Positions 1 to 8,593 are shown, numbered from the stretch's first letter. The stretch: 24,173 bases of DNA from FW021-bin31 sp964478125 (GCA_964478125.1 CAYZGR010000046.1:1-24173), one strand, 5' to 3'. The notes: generated from the letters alone by a model not told the origin. Translations and numbers: made by a program.

Positions 1-205
1 GTACGCCATTGAGTGTGCCGTAGCTATGATCAAAAGACCGGTTCTCCTGCATTAAGATCACTACATGCTCCGCGTCAAGGTAGGTGCTCCCCGGTTCGGG
101 ATTAATAGCCAACGCCCGTTGCAGCGACCGGGGCATCACCCCGGAAAGACCGGCAGAACCCGATAGCAGCATGGCTTTTTTGAAAAATTCTCTCCTCGTA
201 TCCAT
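1..205 (-). CDS. Phosphocholine-type phospholipase C, N-terminal part (runs off the window)
   Basis: The reverse strand from the ATG at 205 reads MDTRREFFKKAMLLSGSAGL and continues for 68 codons to the window edge. The opening TRREFFKK followed by a hydrophobic stretch is a twin-arginine export signal. The mature start contains HVVILMQENRSFDHSYGTLNGV-like sequence (about residues 46-68). This is the metal-binding entry motif (ENRSFDH-GT) of the bacterial phosphoesterase family that includes phosphocholine-specific, non-haemolytic phospholipase C, which cleaves phospholipids to diacylglycerol and a phosphorylated head group. Acid phosphatases of the same superfamily share the motif, so the substrate is not certain from 68 residues. 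It lies 232 bp downstream of susD on the same strand, so it is probably part of the same uptake locus. No clear Shine-Dalgarno site precedes the start, as is normal in Bacteroidetes. Confidence 0.85.
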   Translation of the reverse strand, partial: MDTRREFFKKAMLLSGSAGLSGVMPRSLQRALAINPEPGSTYLDAEHVVILMQENRSFDHSYGTLNGV

Positions 206-437
206 CGTTAATTTAATTAAAAAGGTGATATAATTATGCTGCCGGCAGTCGGTCAGCAGCACCGCTGCCCGTTCTTGTCTTCCACTACGGGATAGCCGGC
301 AGCCCTCTGCTGTCTTGTTGCCTTGCGTGTATCGCACATCTCCGGTCCGGTTTATTGCAAGTCTTTCGGCTAAAGTACCAGCATGTTACTCTCTTTCAGG
401 TGGAATAGTCCGGACCGTGTCTCTGATACCTGACCGG
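206..437. other. Structured intergenic stretch between susD and phospholipase C
   Basis: No open frame of interest is visible here. Two perfect 8-bp inverted repeats stand out: CTGCCGGC at 239-246 with GCCGGCAG at 295-302, and CGGTCCGG at 343-350 with CCGGACCG at 410-417. Each pair encloses roughly 50-60 nt. The second pair begins 20 bp after the susD stop on the transcribed strand. No T-run follows either, so they are not simple intrinsic terminators. They could shape the transcript between susD and the downstream gene, or be chance in GC-rich DNA. Confidence 0.4.
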
Positions 438-2183
438 TTATTTTCCCCATTCGGGGTTCTGCGTAAGGTTTGCATTTAAAGTAATTTCAGTTTGCGGCAC
501 AGGTAACAGGTAATCTCTATCTGTGTTAAAACCCCAGCCTGATGGCAGAGAGGACTGATAAGGGTCAATATAGCCCTGGTTATTCACAAACACATCGGAT
601 CCGATGGCCAATGTCGGGAAGGCAGCCTGATCAAACAGAGCGCCCAATGGCCGTTTCCCTGTGATAAGATGATCGGCCGCTGCCCAGCGCATCAGATCAT
701 CCAGGCGATAACCTTCACAGGCCAGTTCTACCCGGCGTTCTCTGCGTATTTCATTGATCACCCCGCTTAAACCGGGAAAAGCCCATTCGGGATCCGCTAC
801 AATGGCCCCCAATACTAGGGCGGGCATCCCGGCCCTGTCCCGTAATTTTTGAATGCTGATATCCAGATCGGCTTGCGTAATGGTACCCAACTCGGCTTTC
901 GCTTCCGCATAGTTCAGTAATGCTTCGGCATACCTGAACACGATGGAAGCGGTAGTGCTGGTATTGGAAGCGGCCCAGCCATCCTGGGCGAAGATGCTGG
1001 CCCCTTTTTTCAGTTGATAGCCGGTAACACAGCGTCGTTCTCCCACCAGGTCCAGGGCGGGTTGAGAAAAGACACCATTAACCACCGTTCCGGTCAGCCG
1101 CATGGTATCCCCGGGCAACCAGATGGTTTGTAACAAACGGGGATCTCTATCATTTACCACATCTGACAATGTGTTGTCTCCCTGATACAGCTTGCTTTCG
1201 GATATGGGCAGTCCGTCGACGCAGAGATAATCGTCTATCAGCGACTTAGTCAGGCCTGTATTGCCTCCATACTGGGCCAGGTATTGCTGCGAATTATGAT
1301 AAAGCCCCAGGGAGGGATCGTATTTTTTCCACAACAAAACTTCCGGATTGGCGGAAAGATCATTCTGATTGAACAGGTGCGCGTAGTCCCCGTAGGGGTT
1401 GCCCGTGTTGTAGATCTGCGCGGTATGATCAGTTATCAGTTCGTAGGCGGCGGCAGCGGCAATAGCCAGGAAGCGGGACCCGTCCGATCCGGGCACGCCA
1501 AAAGGCGTATGCTGGTGATATTTTTCCCAGGTACCTTCATATAGCGCCACTCTGGATTTAAACAACAGCGCGCATTCCTTATTCAACCGGTTGGCCGCCG
1601 CAGTGGCTTTCGGATCCAGATACGTAATCGCCTGATCAAGATCCGAAAGAATAGAATCCACCACCTGCGCCCTGGCAGTTCTTGGCGCGTGTAAACTCGG
1701 TGAATCAATATAGAGCGTATGGTTCACCCAAGGAACATCTCCATAGCTTTTCACCAGATTGAAATAGCAATAGGCCCGGAAAAAATACAGCTCGCCTACC
1801 CAGGTTTTGTAATCGTCGAAAGTCCCCTTGATCCTGCTATAACGCTCCAGGCCGTAATTGACATTCCGGACATGGGCATAGTTGGTCGTCCAGATGTCAT
1901 TGGAAGACTGTATGGTGTTCACCCCTGCCAATCTAGCATTGTACGCTCCCGGCGTCATATTATCACTATTGTTATCCATCCACAAAATCCCGGCATTAAA
2001 CCCGGAATAACTCGGGAATATCGTGTAGAACTGATTTACGTATAATTCCAGATCCGTAGGCTGTGTCCAGTATTGGGCGTCGGATATTTCATCTTCCGGT
2101 AATTTGTCCAAAAAGCGCTCGCTGCAATGGCTGAACAATAGTGCACATACGCAGCAGCTGAGAAATATTTTTATCGCGTTCAT
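438..2183 (-). CDS. susD: SusD/RagB-family outer-membrane nutrient-binding lipoprotein
   Basis: A 581-residue protein of normal length for the family. It opens with a hydrophobic lipoprotein signal ending at Cys20 (LLFSHC; His before the Cys is unusual). Next comes the typical SusD start, SERFLDKLPEDEISDAQYW. The N-terminal TPR-like half has the LYFFRAYCYFNLVKSYGDVP motif near residues 132-151. The C-terminal half has FRYAEALLNYAEAKAELG and EIRRERRVELACEGYRLDDL, and it ends in the usual NLTQNPEW. SusD proteins sit on the cell surface as a lid on the SusC channel and capture the ligand. The gene starts 54 bp after the susC stop, so the two are almost certainly co-transcribed. The ligand cannot be read from the sequence; the adjoining phospholipase suggests a phospholipid or phosphorylated compound. 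Confidence 0.95.
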   Translation of the reverse strand: MNAIKIFLSCCVCALLFSHCSERFLDKLPEDEISDAQYWTQPTDLELYVNQFYTIFPSYSGFNAGILWMDNNSDNMTPGAYNARLAGVNTIQSSNDIWTTNYAHVRNVNYGLERYSRIKGTFDDYKTWVGELYFFRAYCYFNLVKSYGDVPWVNHTLYIDSPSLHAPRTARAQVVDSILSDLDQAITYLDPKATAAANRLNKECALLFKSRVALYEGTWEKYHQHTPFGVPGSDGSRFLAIAAAAAYELITDHTAQIYNTGNPYGDYAHLFNQNDLSANPEVLLWKKYDPSLGLYHNSQQYLAQYGGNTGLTKSLIDDYLCVDGLPISESKLYQGDNTLSDVVNDRDPRLLQTIWLPGDTMRLTGTVVNGVFSQPALDLVGERRCVTGYQLKKGASIFAQDGWAASNTSTTASIVFRYAEALLNYAEAKAELGTITQADLDISIQKLRDRAGMPALVLGAIVADPEWAFPGLSGVINEIRRERRVELACEGYRLDDLMRWAAADHLITGKRPLGALFDQAAFPTLAIGSDVFVNNQGYIDPYQSSLPSGWGFNTDRDYLLPVPQTEITLNANLTQNPEWGK

Positions 2184-2237
2184 CGTACTAATATTTTTTA
2201 GGTTGAGAAATATTTATGGTACCCGGCACAAAAGTGT

Positions 2238-5200
2238 TTAAAACGTTAGATTGATACCGAGGGAAATGGTTTCGGAGAGAGGATATAGTTTCCCATTACC
2301 CCAGCCCCCTCCTGTTGCTTCGGGATCGAATGCCTGGCTCAGCTTGGTGAAGGTGAGGAGGTTTTCTCCCGTAAAATAAATCCGGGCCCGTTTGAGAAAT
2401 ATCTTTCCAAGCATGGACTGGGGAAGGTTATATCCAAGCTGAAAGTTCTTCAGTCTCATATATGCCCCGTTCTGCAGGTAACGCGTTTGCACCTGTTGGT
2501 TTTTGGCGTTCTCAGCACTCATATACGGCCGTGGATAATAGGCGTGGGTGTTATCGGGCCGCCAATAATCCAACTGCTGCACAAATACACTGCTTTGCGA
2601 TGCGCTGCCCACAAATCCCCAGAAGTAGTTTCCGCTCAGCCAGACCTGTCTTTTGGCCACGCCCTGCAGAAGCAGACTCAGGTCAAAATTCTCCCAACTC
2701 AAAGAAAGATTGACACCATAACTGTATTGCGGCGTGTTGTTGCCGATGATCTTCAGATCACCATGGTCATTGAGCGTATTGGAGCCGTTATTGATTCTCC
2801 CGTCGCCATTCAGATCTTTATAGGCGATATCGCCCGCTTGCCATTTGGAGTACAGGAAGCCCTGATCGGCGCCGGCCTTGGCCGCATCATCCGTCTTATA
2901 TATTCCTTTGGTGACATACCCCCATATATCACCCAGATGTCCGCCTTCGTAGTAGTCATTGAGCGTTCCGCTTTCATTGTGATATTTAGTCACCTCGGTG
3001 TTATTGTTCGATAATATAACATGAACTTTATAATCGAGTTTTCCTATATGATCCTTCCATCCCACGGCAAGCTCAAAACCTTTTGTCATCAGGGAGGCAT
3101 TGTTTGTCTGAGGACCTTTGACTCCTAATACCGCCGGGTAAGATTCAATCGGCCCGAACATATTGTTCGTTCGCCGTTGATACCAGTCAAAAGTGAAGGC
3201 GAGCCGGTTATCCAGGGCCTCGGCATCCAACCCAAAATCAAGCGTAGTAGCCGTCTCCCAGGTAAGGTCTGTCGAAACCAATGCTGGAGCGACAATATAC
3301 AAAGGCCGGGAAGTACCCATCATCCAGGGCAGATTGGTATTGATGCCCAATCTGGACAAATAAGGGTAATAGTTGGAAGAGATGTCCTGATTACCCAACG
3401 AACCATAAGACGCCCTTACTTTCAACAACGAAATCTTGTTGGTAAACGCCTTCCAGAATGATTCTCGCGCGATATTATAACCCAAAGATGCCGACGGGAA
3501 CAGTCCCCAGCGGCGACCCGGCGCAAAGCGGGAGGTCCCGTCGTAGCGCCCTGATAATTCCAGCAGATATTTTTCATCATAATTATAGTTCAGCCGGCCG
3601 AAATATCCCTGCGTGGACCAATGCCCTTTGGGTCCGCTCAGTTGCATGTCTCCGGTAGCCGTTGAAAGTGAAGGAATATTATCGGATACCAGGTTATAGC
3701 GAAGTCCGTCCACCCCTTCATAATTATACAACTCGGCTTGAAAACCCACCATAGCCTTCACATGGTTCCTGCCTACATCAAAATTGTATGACGAATAGAG
3801 GTTACTGGAAGTATAGGACTCCCGCAAGGTCGCATTACTATAGGAGTTTGGGTAGGTATAAGCCACTGGCAATGGATTATCCTGATAATTGTACCAGTAG
3901 GCCGTTTCGTGGTGCTGTTTGAAACTATTAAAGTTTTGCTTACTGTTCACATCCGCATTGATCGTCCATCCTTTCAAAGGCGTCATGACCACCTTGAGTG
4001 AATTCAACAGCATCTCGTCTTCGGTAAGGTCCCTGCCGCCCGAAGTCATCATCACCAGTCCATAGGTCCAAAAATGGCCCATGGGATCTCTTTCGGGAAC
4101 ATTCGGCCAACGGCGGGGTATTTCATGATAGTAAGAACCTAGTCCGGGATACGCATGAGGCATATCGGTCTTCTGACTAACATAACGGGTATGCAGTCCC
4201 ACTTCCAGCCAGTTGGTAACATCGCTCGTAATATTAGAGGTAATATTATACCGTCGGTAACTTTCATTTCCGTATCTGAACAGCGACCCCTGGTCATAGT
4301 ATCCTCCGGATAGAAAATATTTTACTTTATCGCCCCCGCCCGAGACGTTGAGGTTATGGGTCTGCGAAGGTTGCCAATTCTTGTAATACACCTTGAACCA
4401 GTTGACATTCGCGTTCCCGACGCCCGGATTATATATTCCTGCGCCGGCTATGTATTCGGCATCCGTCGGGTAGGCGGGAATGCTCCCGGGGTTTTTCAGG
4501 TATTGTTGAATGCGGCTGATATGATCTTCGCTGTATAACGCGGGCTGCCCCGCATTAATCGCGGCATCATTAAACGCTTTGGCCCATTGAAGGGAATTAG
4601 CCGGAGTGGGCAGATGTGTGGGTTTGCTCCAACCTATGTTTCCACTATAGGATATGCTAGGCTGCGCATTTTCCGCACCATTTTTAGTAGTTATCAGAAT
4701 AACGCCATAGGCAGCCCGGGATCCATAGATGGCGGAAGCTGAAGCATCTTTAAGGACGGTAACCGTTTTAATATCATTTGGATTCAACGTATTCAGGTCT
4801 TGGGGAACACCATCAACAAGCACATAAGGCGATCCTCCGGACAGCGATCCCGGCCCGCGCACATTGACAGCCGGGCTTGTACCGGGTTGACCGCCATCGT
4901 TTGTTATAGCCACATTCAAATTTGGGATGAGTCCTTGCAGACCGCTAACCACATTAGAAGTCATTCTGTTCTGCAAGTCCTCGCCACTGATCTGTGTCAC
5001 CGCTCCGGTCAGATTCACTTTTTTCTGAACGCCATAACCAACTACGATCAGCTGATTAAGATTGGTAGAAGAACGTGTTAATTCAATATGGATTACAGAT
5101 AATCCTTCAGCAGAGACTTCTTTTTTGGCGTAACCTAAATAGCTCACTTCCAACACCGCCCCCTCGGGCACTTGCAGGTTGAATTTGCCGTCGGCATCCG

Positions 5201-5702
5201 TAACCGCTCCCCCGGCACCTCCCTTTACTCTAATTGTAACACCCGCCAATGGTTGGCCGGTGGTGGAATCGCTGACTACTCCTGTTAGCTCCTTGTCCGG
5301 TTGTATTTGTTCGGTCTCGACTTCAGGCGGGATACCCTGTTTCCTTTTTACTATAATGATCTTGTCATTAATCGTGTACGAGAGGGGCTGCCCGGCAAAC
5401 ACCTCATTCAACACTTCATTTACAGAGGCATTCTTCACATTAATGGAAACGGGATTGGCCTCCCTGATGGTTTTATCAGAATAGATAAAGCTATAGTTCG
5501 TCTGCTTGTGTATTTCTTTAAAAACTTCTTCCAGGGAAGCCTGCTTATCCACGATCGTTACCTTTTGGCCGAATGCTGTGGCACTAACCTGTAAGCAAGC
5601 TGCAAATATTAGGATACCGGTGAATTGCATAACCAGCATAATTTTTGAAATTTCAGCGCATCGCCCATAACGGGGCGCTTTGAATAGAACATTCAAATGC
5701 AT
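2238..5702 (-). CDS. susC: SusC/RagA-family TonB-dependent receptor with STN signalling domain
   Basis: A 1154-residue outer-membrane transporter. Visible parts in order: signal peptide (about 1-46, ending ATAFGQ); STN domain (about 55-105, SLEEVFKEIHKQTNYSFIYS); carboxypeptidase-regulatory-like domain (about 138-210, GVVSDSTTGQPLAGVTIRVKG); plug domain (about 228-340, with VLVDGVP and LKDASASAIYGSRAAYGVIL); then a 22-strand-type barrel ending in aromatic LGINLTF. The STN domain is found in TonB-dependent transducers. It contacts a FecR-type anti-sigma factor in the periplasm, and a FecR gene lies directly upstream, so this receptor probably signals as well as imports. Import would be energised by TonB-ExbBD. 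I chose the ATG at 5702 because the MHLNVL...ISKIMLVMQFTGI opening is typical of this receptor class. No minus-strand TAnnTTTG element is visible in the 329-bp leader, which would suit expression by the neighbouring ECF sigma factor. Confidence 0.96.
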   Translation of the reverse strand: MHLNVLFKAPRYGRCAEISKIMLVMQFTGILIFAACLQVSATAFGQKVTIVDKQASLEEVFKEIHKQTNYSFIYSDKTIREANPVSINVKNASVNEVLNEVFAGQPLSYTINDKIIIVKRKQGIPPEVETEQIQPDKELTGVVSDSTTGQPLAGVTIRVKGGAGGAVTDADGKFNLQVPEGAVLEVSYLGYAKKEVSAEGLSVIHIELTRSSTNLNQLIVVGYGVQKKVNLTGAVTQISGEDLQNRMTSNVVSGLQGLIPNLNVAITNDGGQPGTSPAVNVRGPGSLSGGSPYVLVDGVPQDLNTLNPNDIKTVTVLKDASASAIYGSRAAYGVILITTKNGAENAQPSISYSGNIGWSKPTHLPTPANSLQWAKAFNDAAINAGQPALYSEDHISRIQQYLKNPGSIPAYPTDAEYIAGAGIYNPGVGNANVNWFKVYYKNWQPSQTHNLNVSGGGDKVKYFLSGGYYDQGSLFRYGNESYRRYNITSNITSDVTNWLEVGLHTRYVSQKTDMPHAYPGLGSYYHEIPRRWPNVPERDPMGHFWTYGLVMMTSGGRDLTEDEMLLNSLKVVMTPLKGWTINADVNSKQNFNSFKQHHETAYWYNYQDNPLPVAYTYPNSYSNATLRESYTSSNLYSSYNFDVGRNHVKAMVGFQAELYNYEGVDGLRYNLVSDNIPSLSTATGDMQLSGPKGHWSTQGYFGRLNYNYDEKYLLELSGRYDGTSRFAPGRRWGLFPSASLGYNIARESFWKAFTNKISLLKVRASYGSLGNQDISSNYYPYLSRLGINTNLPWMMGTSRPLYIVAPALVSTDLTWETATTLDFGLDAEALDNRLAFTFDWYQRRTNNMFGPIESYPAVLGVKGPQTNNASLMTKGFELAVGWKDHIGKLDYKVHVILSNNNTEVTKYHNESGTLNDYYEGGHLGDIWGYVTKGIYKTDDAAKAGADQGFLYSKWQAGDIAYKDLNGDGRINNGSNTLNDHGDLKIIGNNTPQYSYGVNLSLSWENFDLSLLLQGVAKRQVWLSGNYFWGFVGSASQSSVFVQQLDYWRPDNTHAYYPRPYMSAENAKNQQVQTRYLQNGAYMRLKNFQLGYNLPQSMLGKIFLKRARIYFTGENLLTFTKLSQAFDPEATGGGWGNGKLYPLSETISLGINLTF

Positions 5703-5738
5703 ATCTTTGTCGTTATAAGGAGTTAAATAATAAGTTTG
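5679..5738 (+). promoter_or_regulatory. Two tandem Bacteroidetes-type promoters facing away from susC
   Basis: Two exact matches to the primary-sigma consensus lie in tandem on the plus strand. The first is TTTG at 5679-5682, a 19-nt spacer and TATCTTTG at 5702-5709. The second is TTTG at 5706-5709, a 21-nt spacer and TAAGTTTG at 5731-5738. Both spacers fall in the accepted 19-21 nt range. The first -33 element lies inside the first susC codons on the opposite strand. No plus-strand protein gene follows, but a terminator does (5784-5813), so the product would be a short RNA. AT-rich leaders produce some chance matches; two complete ones ending at a terminator is less likely by chance. Confidence 0.55.
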
Positions 5739-5813
5739 TTCCTGCCTGTTTGAAAATTCCGGCGGATTATTAGCTCTTTTTAGCCGTCTCTATGTCCGTA
5801 GAGACGGTTTTTT
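5716..5813 (+). ncRNA. Candidate antisense small RNA over the susC leader
   Basis: Predicted from signals, not from homology. Transcripts from the two upstream promoters would start near 5716 and near 5745, and would stop at the T-run ending at 5813, giving RNAs of about 98 and about 70 nt. They would be complementary to the 5' untranslated leader of susC, which is transcribed leftwards through this stretch. Small RNAs antisense to the 5' part of susC-type genes are known in Bacteroides uptake loci, where they reduce expression of the susC/susD pair; this layout is the same. The exact 5' end is inferred from promoter spacing. Confidence 0.45.
5784..5813 (+). terminator. Intrinsic terminator on the plus strand, upstream of susC
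   Basis: A perfect 9-bp stem, CCGTCTCTA at 5784-5792 and TAGAGACGG at 5799-5807, encloses a 6-nt loop (TGTCCG). It is followed at once by six T residues (5808-5813). The T-run is on the plus strand only; on the minus strand the hairpin is followed by CTAAAAAGAGC, so it is not a terminator for the fecR transcript. No plus-strand coding gene ends here. Confidence 0.7.
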
Positions 5814-6031
5814 GTTGATGTAATTATGGGCTCATGGTTAATAAATTAAGGGGTAATTAATTATTGTAAATGGTCTCGTTCTTCTTCTTTTATCTTTACA
5901 TATTACATGCTGCTAACCTGACTTACCGTCCATCAGTACGGTAAGTTCTATCAGACGCTATTCCGCGTCTTCGCTTCGTCGTCTGCGGCGCTGCCTCGCT
6001 TCAACCATTGACTAGTACAAGTTGTCGGTTG
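5814..6031. repeat. GC-rich hairpin cluster between fecR and susC (possible dispersed repeat)
   Basis: Within this non-coding gap, 5921-6006 stands out from its AT-rich surroundings. It contains a perfect 9-bp stem with an 8-nt loop (ACTTACCGT at 5921-5929, ACGGTAAGT at 5938-5946). A 6-bp stem with a 6-nt loop follows (AGACGC at 5953-5958, GCGTCT at 5965-5970). Then comes a tract with TCGCTTC occurring twice, near 5971 and 5998. The cluster lies just after the fecR stop on the transcribed strand, but no T-run follows, so it is not a plain terminator. The compact form resembles a dispersed extragenic repeat or the end of a lost mobile element; one copy in this window cannot decide. The left part, 5814-5920, is AT-rich with nothing recognisable. 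Confidence 0.4.
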
Positions 6032-7255
6032 CTAAGGCGTTACAACAACCGTCCGGTTATCTTCAATTTTATAATGAATACTCCCTGTCTGCTGCAATAC
6101 TTCAAATACTTTTGCGAGCGTAATATTCCGGGGTATGATGCCGGTAAATGAATCCTGAATGGGCCCTTTGATCTCAATATTCACATCATACCACCGGGCC
6201 AATTGGTCCATAATTTTTTCCACATCACTTTTTGCAAACCAGAATAAGTGGTTCTTCCAGGCGACAACCTGCGCCACATTCACATCTTTTGCCAGTGTCA
6301 TGGCTCCATTTTGCCTCACCCTTGCTTCCTGCCCCGTTTTATTAAGAAGCAGATCTTTTTCTCCTTCAGATACCCGTACAGCCCCTTCCACCAAAGTGGT
6401 CTTTATACTCTCTTCATTTTCATAAGCCATTACATTAAAATGTGTACCGAGCACCTTTATGACGACCTTTCCAGCAGGAGATTGCGCGTAAACAATGAAC
6501 GGCACTGCCGCTGCTCCGTCCCCGGGAGATGTATGGAGCGGATTTATCTCAAAATAGGCCTCCCCCGTCATGGTTACCGCTCTTTTATTTCCTTTGAAAG
6601 CAGTTGGAAATTTCAAAGAAGAAGCCGCGTTTAACCATACTTTGCTTCCGTCCGGTAACACAATTTCATATTGACCGCCTTTGGGCGTTGTAATCGTATT
6701 GTATTGCACTCGTTCGTTTATCTCCACTTTATCTTTGCCGGATTTATATGCCAACTGTCCGGCTCTTAAATTGACAACCTGCGTATTTCCCTGCCGCGCC
6801 AAAACTCCGTCGGCATTGCTATCCAGGGCGATTTGTCTGCCATCGCCCAGGGTAAGAATCGCTTTATTGCCGCCCGGTAGTATATCATGCAGCACAACGT
6901 CCTGATGTACCTGATGAGGCGGCTCCCCGGCCTGGAAAAACCATACGGCGCCTACTATGAATGCAGCCATGGCCGCTGCTGAAATCAAAACAAGGGATCG
7001 TCTCCTTTTTTTGCCTTTGACGATAGTTTGCTGTACGCGTTGGTATGCGACCGTCCAGTCTACGGACTGGCGCTCAGCTATACTCTGTTCCCTGCGCTCC
7101 CTGTCAGTGAGCGTTTCAAATAACTGCTCGTTGGCTTTGTCCTCCGTCCTCCAGGCTGTCAACTCCTGTTCACCGTTTTTATCCAGTTCTCCATTAACAT
7201 ATTGCTTGATCAGTTCTCCGATCCTCAAGGAACGGTTGTATGATTCTTCTTGCAT
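6032..7255 (-). CDS. FecR-family anti-sigma factor
   Basis: A 407-residue inner-membrane regulator. The cytoplasmic N-terminal part (1-84) contains the short sigma-binding region, with IGELIKQYVNGELDKNGEQEL near residues 12-32. The basic stretch GKKRRR precedes a single membrane segment at about 87-107. The periplasmic FecR domain follows at about 185-295 (TTPKGGQYEIVLPDGSKVWL and MTGEAYFEI), and a C-terminal DUF4974 domain lies at about 335-405 (FAKSDVEKIMDQLARWYDV), which is the form used in Bacteroidetes. Proteins of this kind hold an ECF sigma factor inactive until a TonB-dependent transducer signals. It sits between the sigma gene (94 bp upstream) and susC (329 bp downstream), the usual order for such a signalling cassette. 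Confidence 0.95.
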   Translation of the reverse strand: MQEESYNRSLRIGELIKQYVNGELDKNGEQELTAWRTEDKANEQLFETLTDRERREQSIAERQSVDWTVAYQRVQQTIVKGKKRRRSLVLISAAAMAAFIVGAVWFFQAGEPPHQVHQDVVLHDILPGGNKAILTLGDGRQIALDSNADGVLARQGNTQVVNLRAGQLAYKSGKDKVEINERVQYNTITTPKGGQYEIVLPDGSKVWLNAASSLKFPTAFKGNKRAVTMTGEAYFEINPLHTSPGDGAAAVPFIVYAQSPAGKVVIKVLGTHFNVMAYENEESIKTTLVEGAVRVSEGEKDLLLNKTGQEARVRQNGAMTLAKDVNVAQVVAWKNHLFWFAKSDVEKIMDQLARWYDVNIEIKGPIQDSFTGIIPRNITLAKVFEVLQQTGSIHYKIEDNRTVVVTP

Positions 7256-7348
7256 AAGCCGGTCTTCGTGAAAATAGCTTTCTTTATTAATAGAAACGAC
7301 AAAAGCGGAAAAACGTCTAAAGAAATGATGGATTTTTTGTGGGGGCTA

Positions 7349-7942
7349 TTATAATCCGCTCGCATGCAGGATGGCAAGCAGCAGCTGGAACGGCTTATCA
7401 GACAGTTTCTTTCTAAGGATCTGGATGCCTCTGGCCTGCTGGTTTCTTACCGTACTGACGGCAATGTTCATTTTACTGGCGATCTCTTTGGGCTTTAACC
7501 CGTCTTTATAGGCGTAGTTCATGATGATACGGCACTGTTCGGGCAAGGTCTCGATAGCGGCAGAAATTTTGAACAGCACTTCCTCTCTTATAATTGCATG
7601 TTCCGCTTCTTGTTCGAACCGCGTCATCTGGTATTCAAAAGCGGTCTTTTTTTGGCTTCGTCGCGCGGAAACTTTGATATAATCCAGGCAACGATTCTTA
7701 GCGGAAATATAAAGGAACGCCTTTATTTTCAGGATATCATCAAAATCAGCCCGGCGTTGCCACAATTTCAGAAATACGTCTTCGGTAATTTCTTCGGCAG
7801 CAAAATGATCGGCTATCAAACGTTCTGAAAAGAATAGAATACGGGCATAATAATATTGAAACACCAACTCAAATGCGTGTTCGTCACCCTTTTTAAGGGC
7901 TTCTATGCTAAAATCCGCCGGTATGTGGTGTTCCTGTTTCAT
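7349..7942 (-). CDS. ECF-type RNA polymerase sigma factor (FecI/RpoE-like)
   Basis: I place the start at the ATG at 7942, giving 197 residues (MKQEHHIPADFSIEALKKGD). The open frame extends to an ATG at 8005, but the extra 21 residues are not typical of the family. Sigma region 2 covers about residues 20-88 (FELVFQYYYARI, then EEITEDVFLKLWQRR and FLYISAKNRCLDYIK). Region 4 covers about 125-180 (IETLPEQCRIIMNYAYKDGL, KEIASKMNIAVSTVRNQQAR), a helix-turn-helix for the -35 element. There is no additional C-terminal domain. It probably directs transcription of the susC/susD locus and is held by the FecR protein encoded next. No primary-sigma promoter is evident just upstream. Confidence 0.95.
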   Translation of the reverse strand: MKQEHHIPADFSIEALKKGDEHAFELVFQYYYARILFFSERLIADHFAAEEITEDVFLKLWQRRADFDDILKIKAFLYISAKNRCLDYIKVSARRSQKKTAFEYQMTRFEQEAEHAIIREEVLFKISAAIETLPEQCRIIMNYAYKDGLKPKEIASKMNIAVSTVRNQQARGIQILRKKLSDKPFQLLLAILHASGL

Positions 7943-8593
7943 GATGGCCGGGCTTATAGCTTTGCAGAAGTAATTTAGGGAATACCCGGCTAAGATATAA
8001 AACATTTTTTAATATTTAAAATGGAAGAGAAATTTGGCGGCATTGTTGAGTAGCGAATGGAAAAGACGGATCTGATTCGCCTTTTCCTTATTATCGCTTA
8101 TCCCGGCTATTATTCCAATATCCGCTCTTTTATTGAACACCAATTGAATCTGTAAAGTAGCTTCCCTTTTTCTCTGCAAATATTCAATAATTAATCATCT
8201 CCAATATATCTATAAGTTTTACCCAGGAAGAAATAGTATTGTGAATCTCCGTTCAAAAATTATAAACCAGGATAATCGTACTCCCAATTCCTTTATCCGG
8301 GCTGATTGTATCGTGTAAGCATTCCGGATTGGAACATTTCGTTTAAAAGTATGAATTCATTTACGGCCTTCTGGCGGCAAGGCTGTAATCGCTGCTGCCC
8401 TGTCGTTAAAAGCCTTATTCTGTTCGATATTTTTCCATATACCTGCCAGCTAATTTGCCGGTGGATCAGGGTTCTATATGCCTCCGTTCCCAATTTGGAT
8501 CTGAAGGTAAATGGTTTACCTTCAAAAATAAAGGACCGTTTATTTTAATTTCAGGAAAGACTCATGCACTTGAAAGGGTAAATATCAGACGCG

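Noticed and set aside
2462..3014. Plus-strand open frames antisense to susC (for example 2487-3014).
   Set aside because: They lie wholly opposite a well-defined receptor gene, and their composition is explained by codon bias of the minus strand.
8012..8194. 61-codon open stretch on the minus strand ending at 8009-8011, with protein-like composition.
   Set aside because: No ATG within it and an in-frame stop upstream; no family recognised, so not listed as a gene.
8293..8548. Overlapping open frames on both strands (8293-8493 minus, 8306-8548 plus).
   Set aside because: They overlap almost fully, have no family features, signal or start context, and lie in a decayed stretch.
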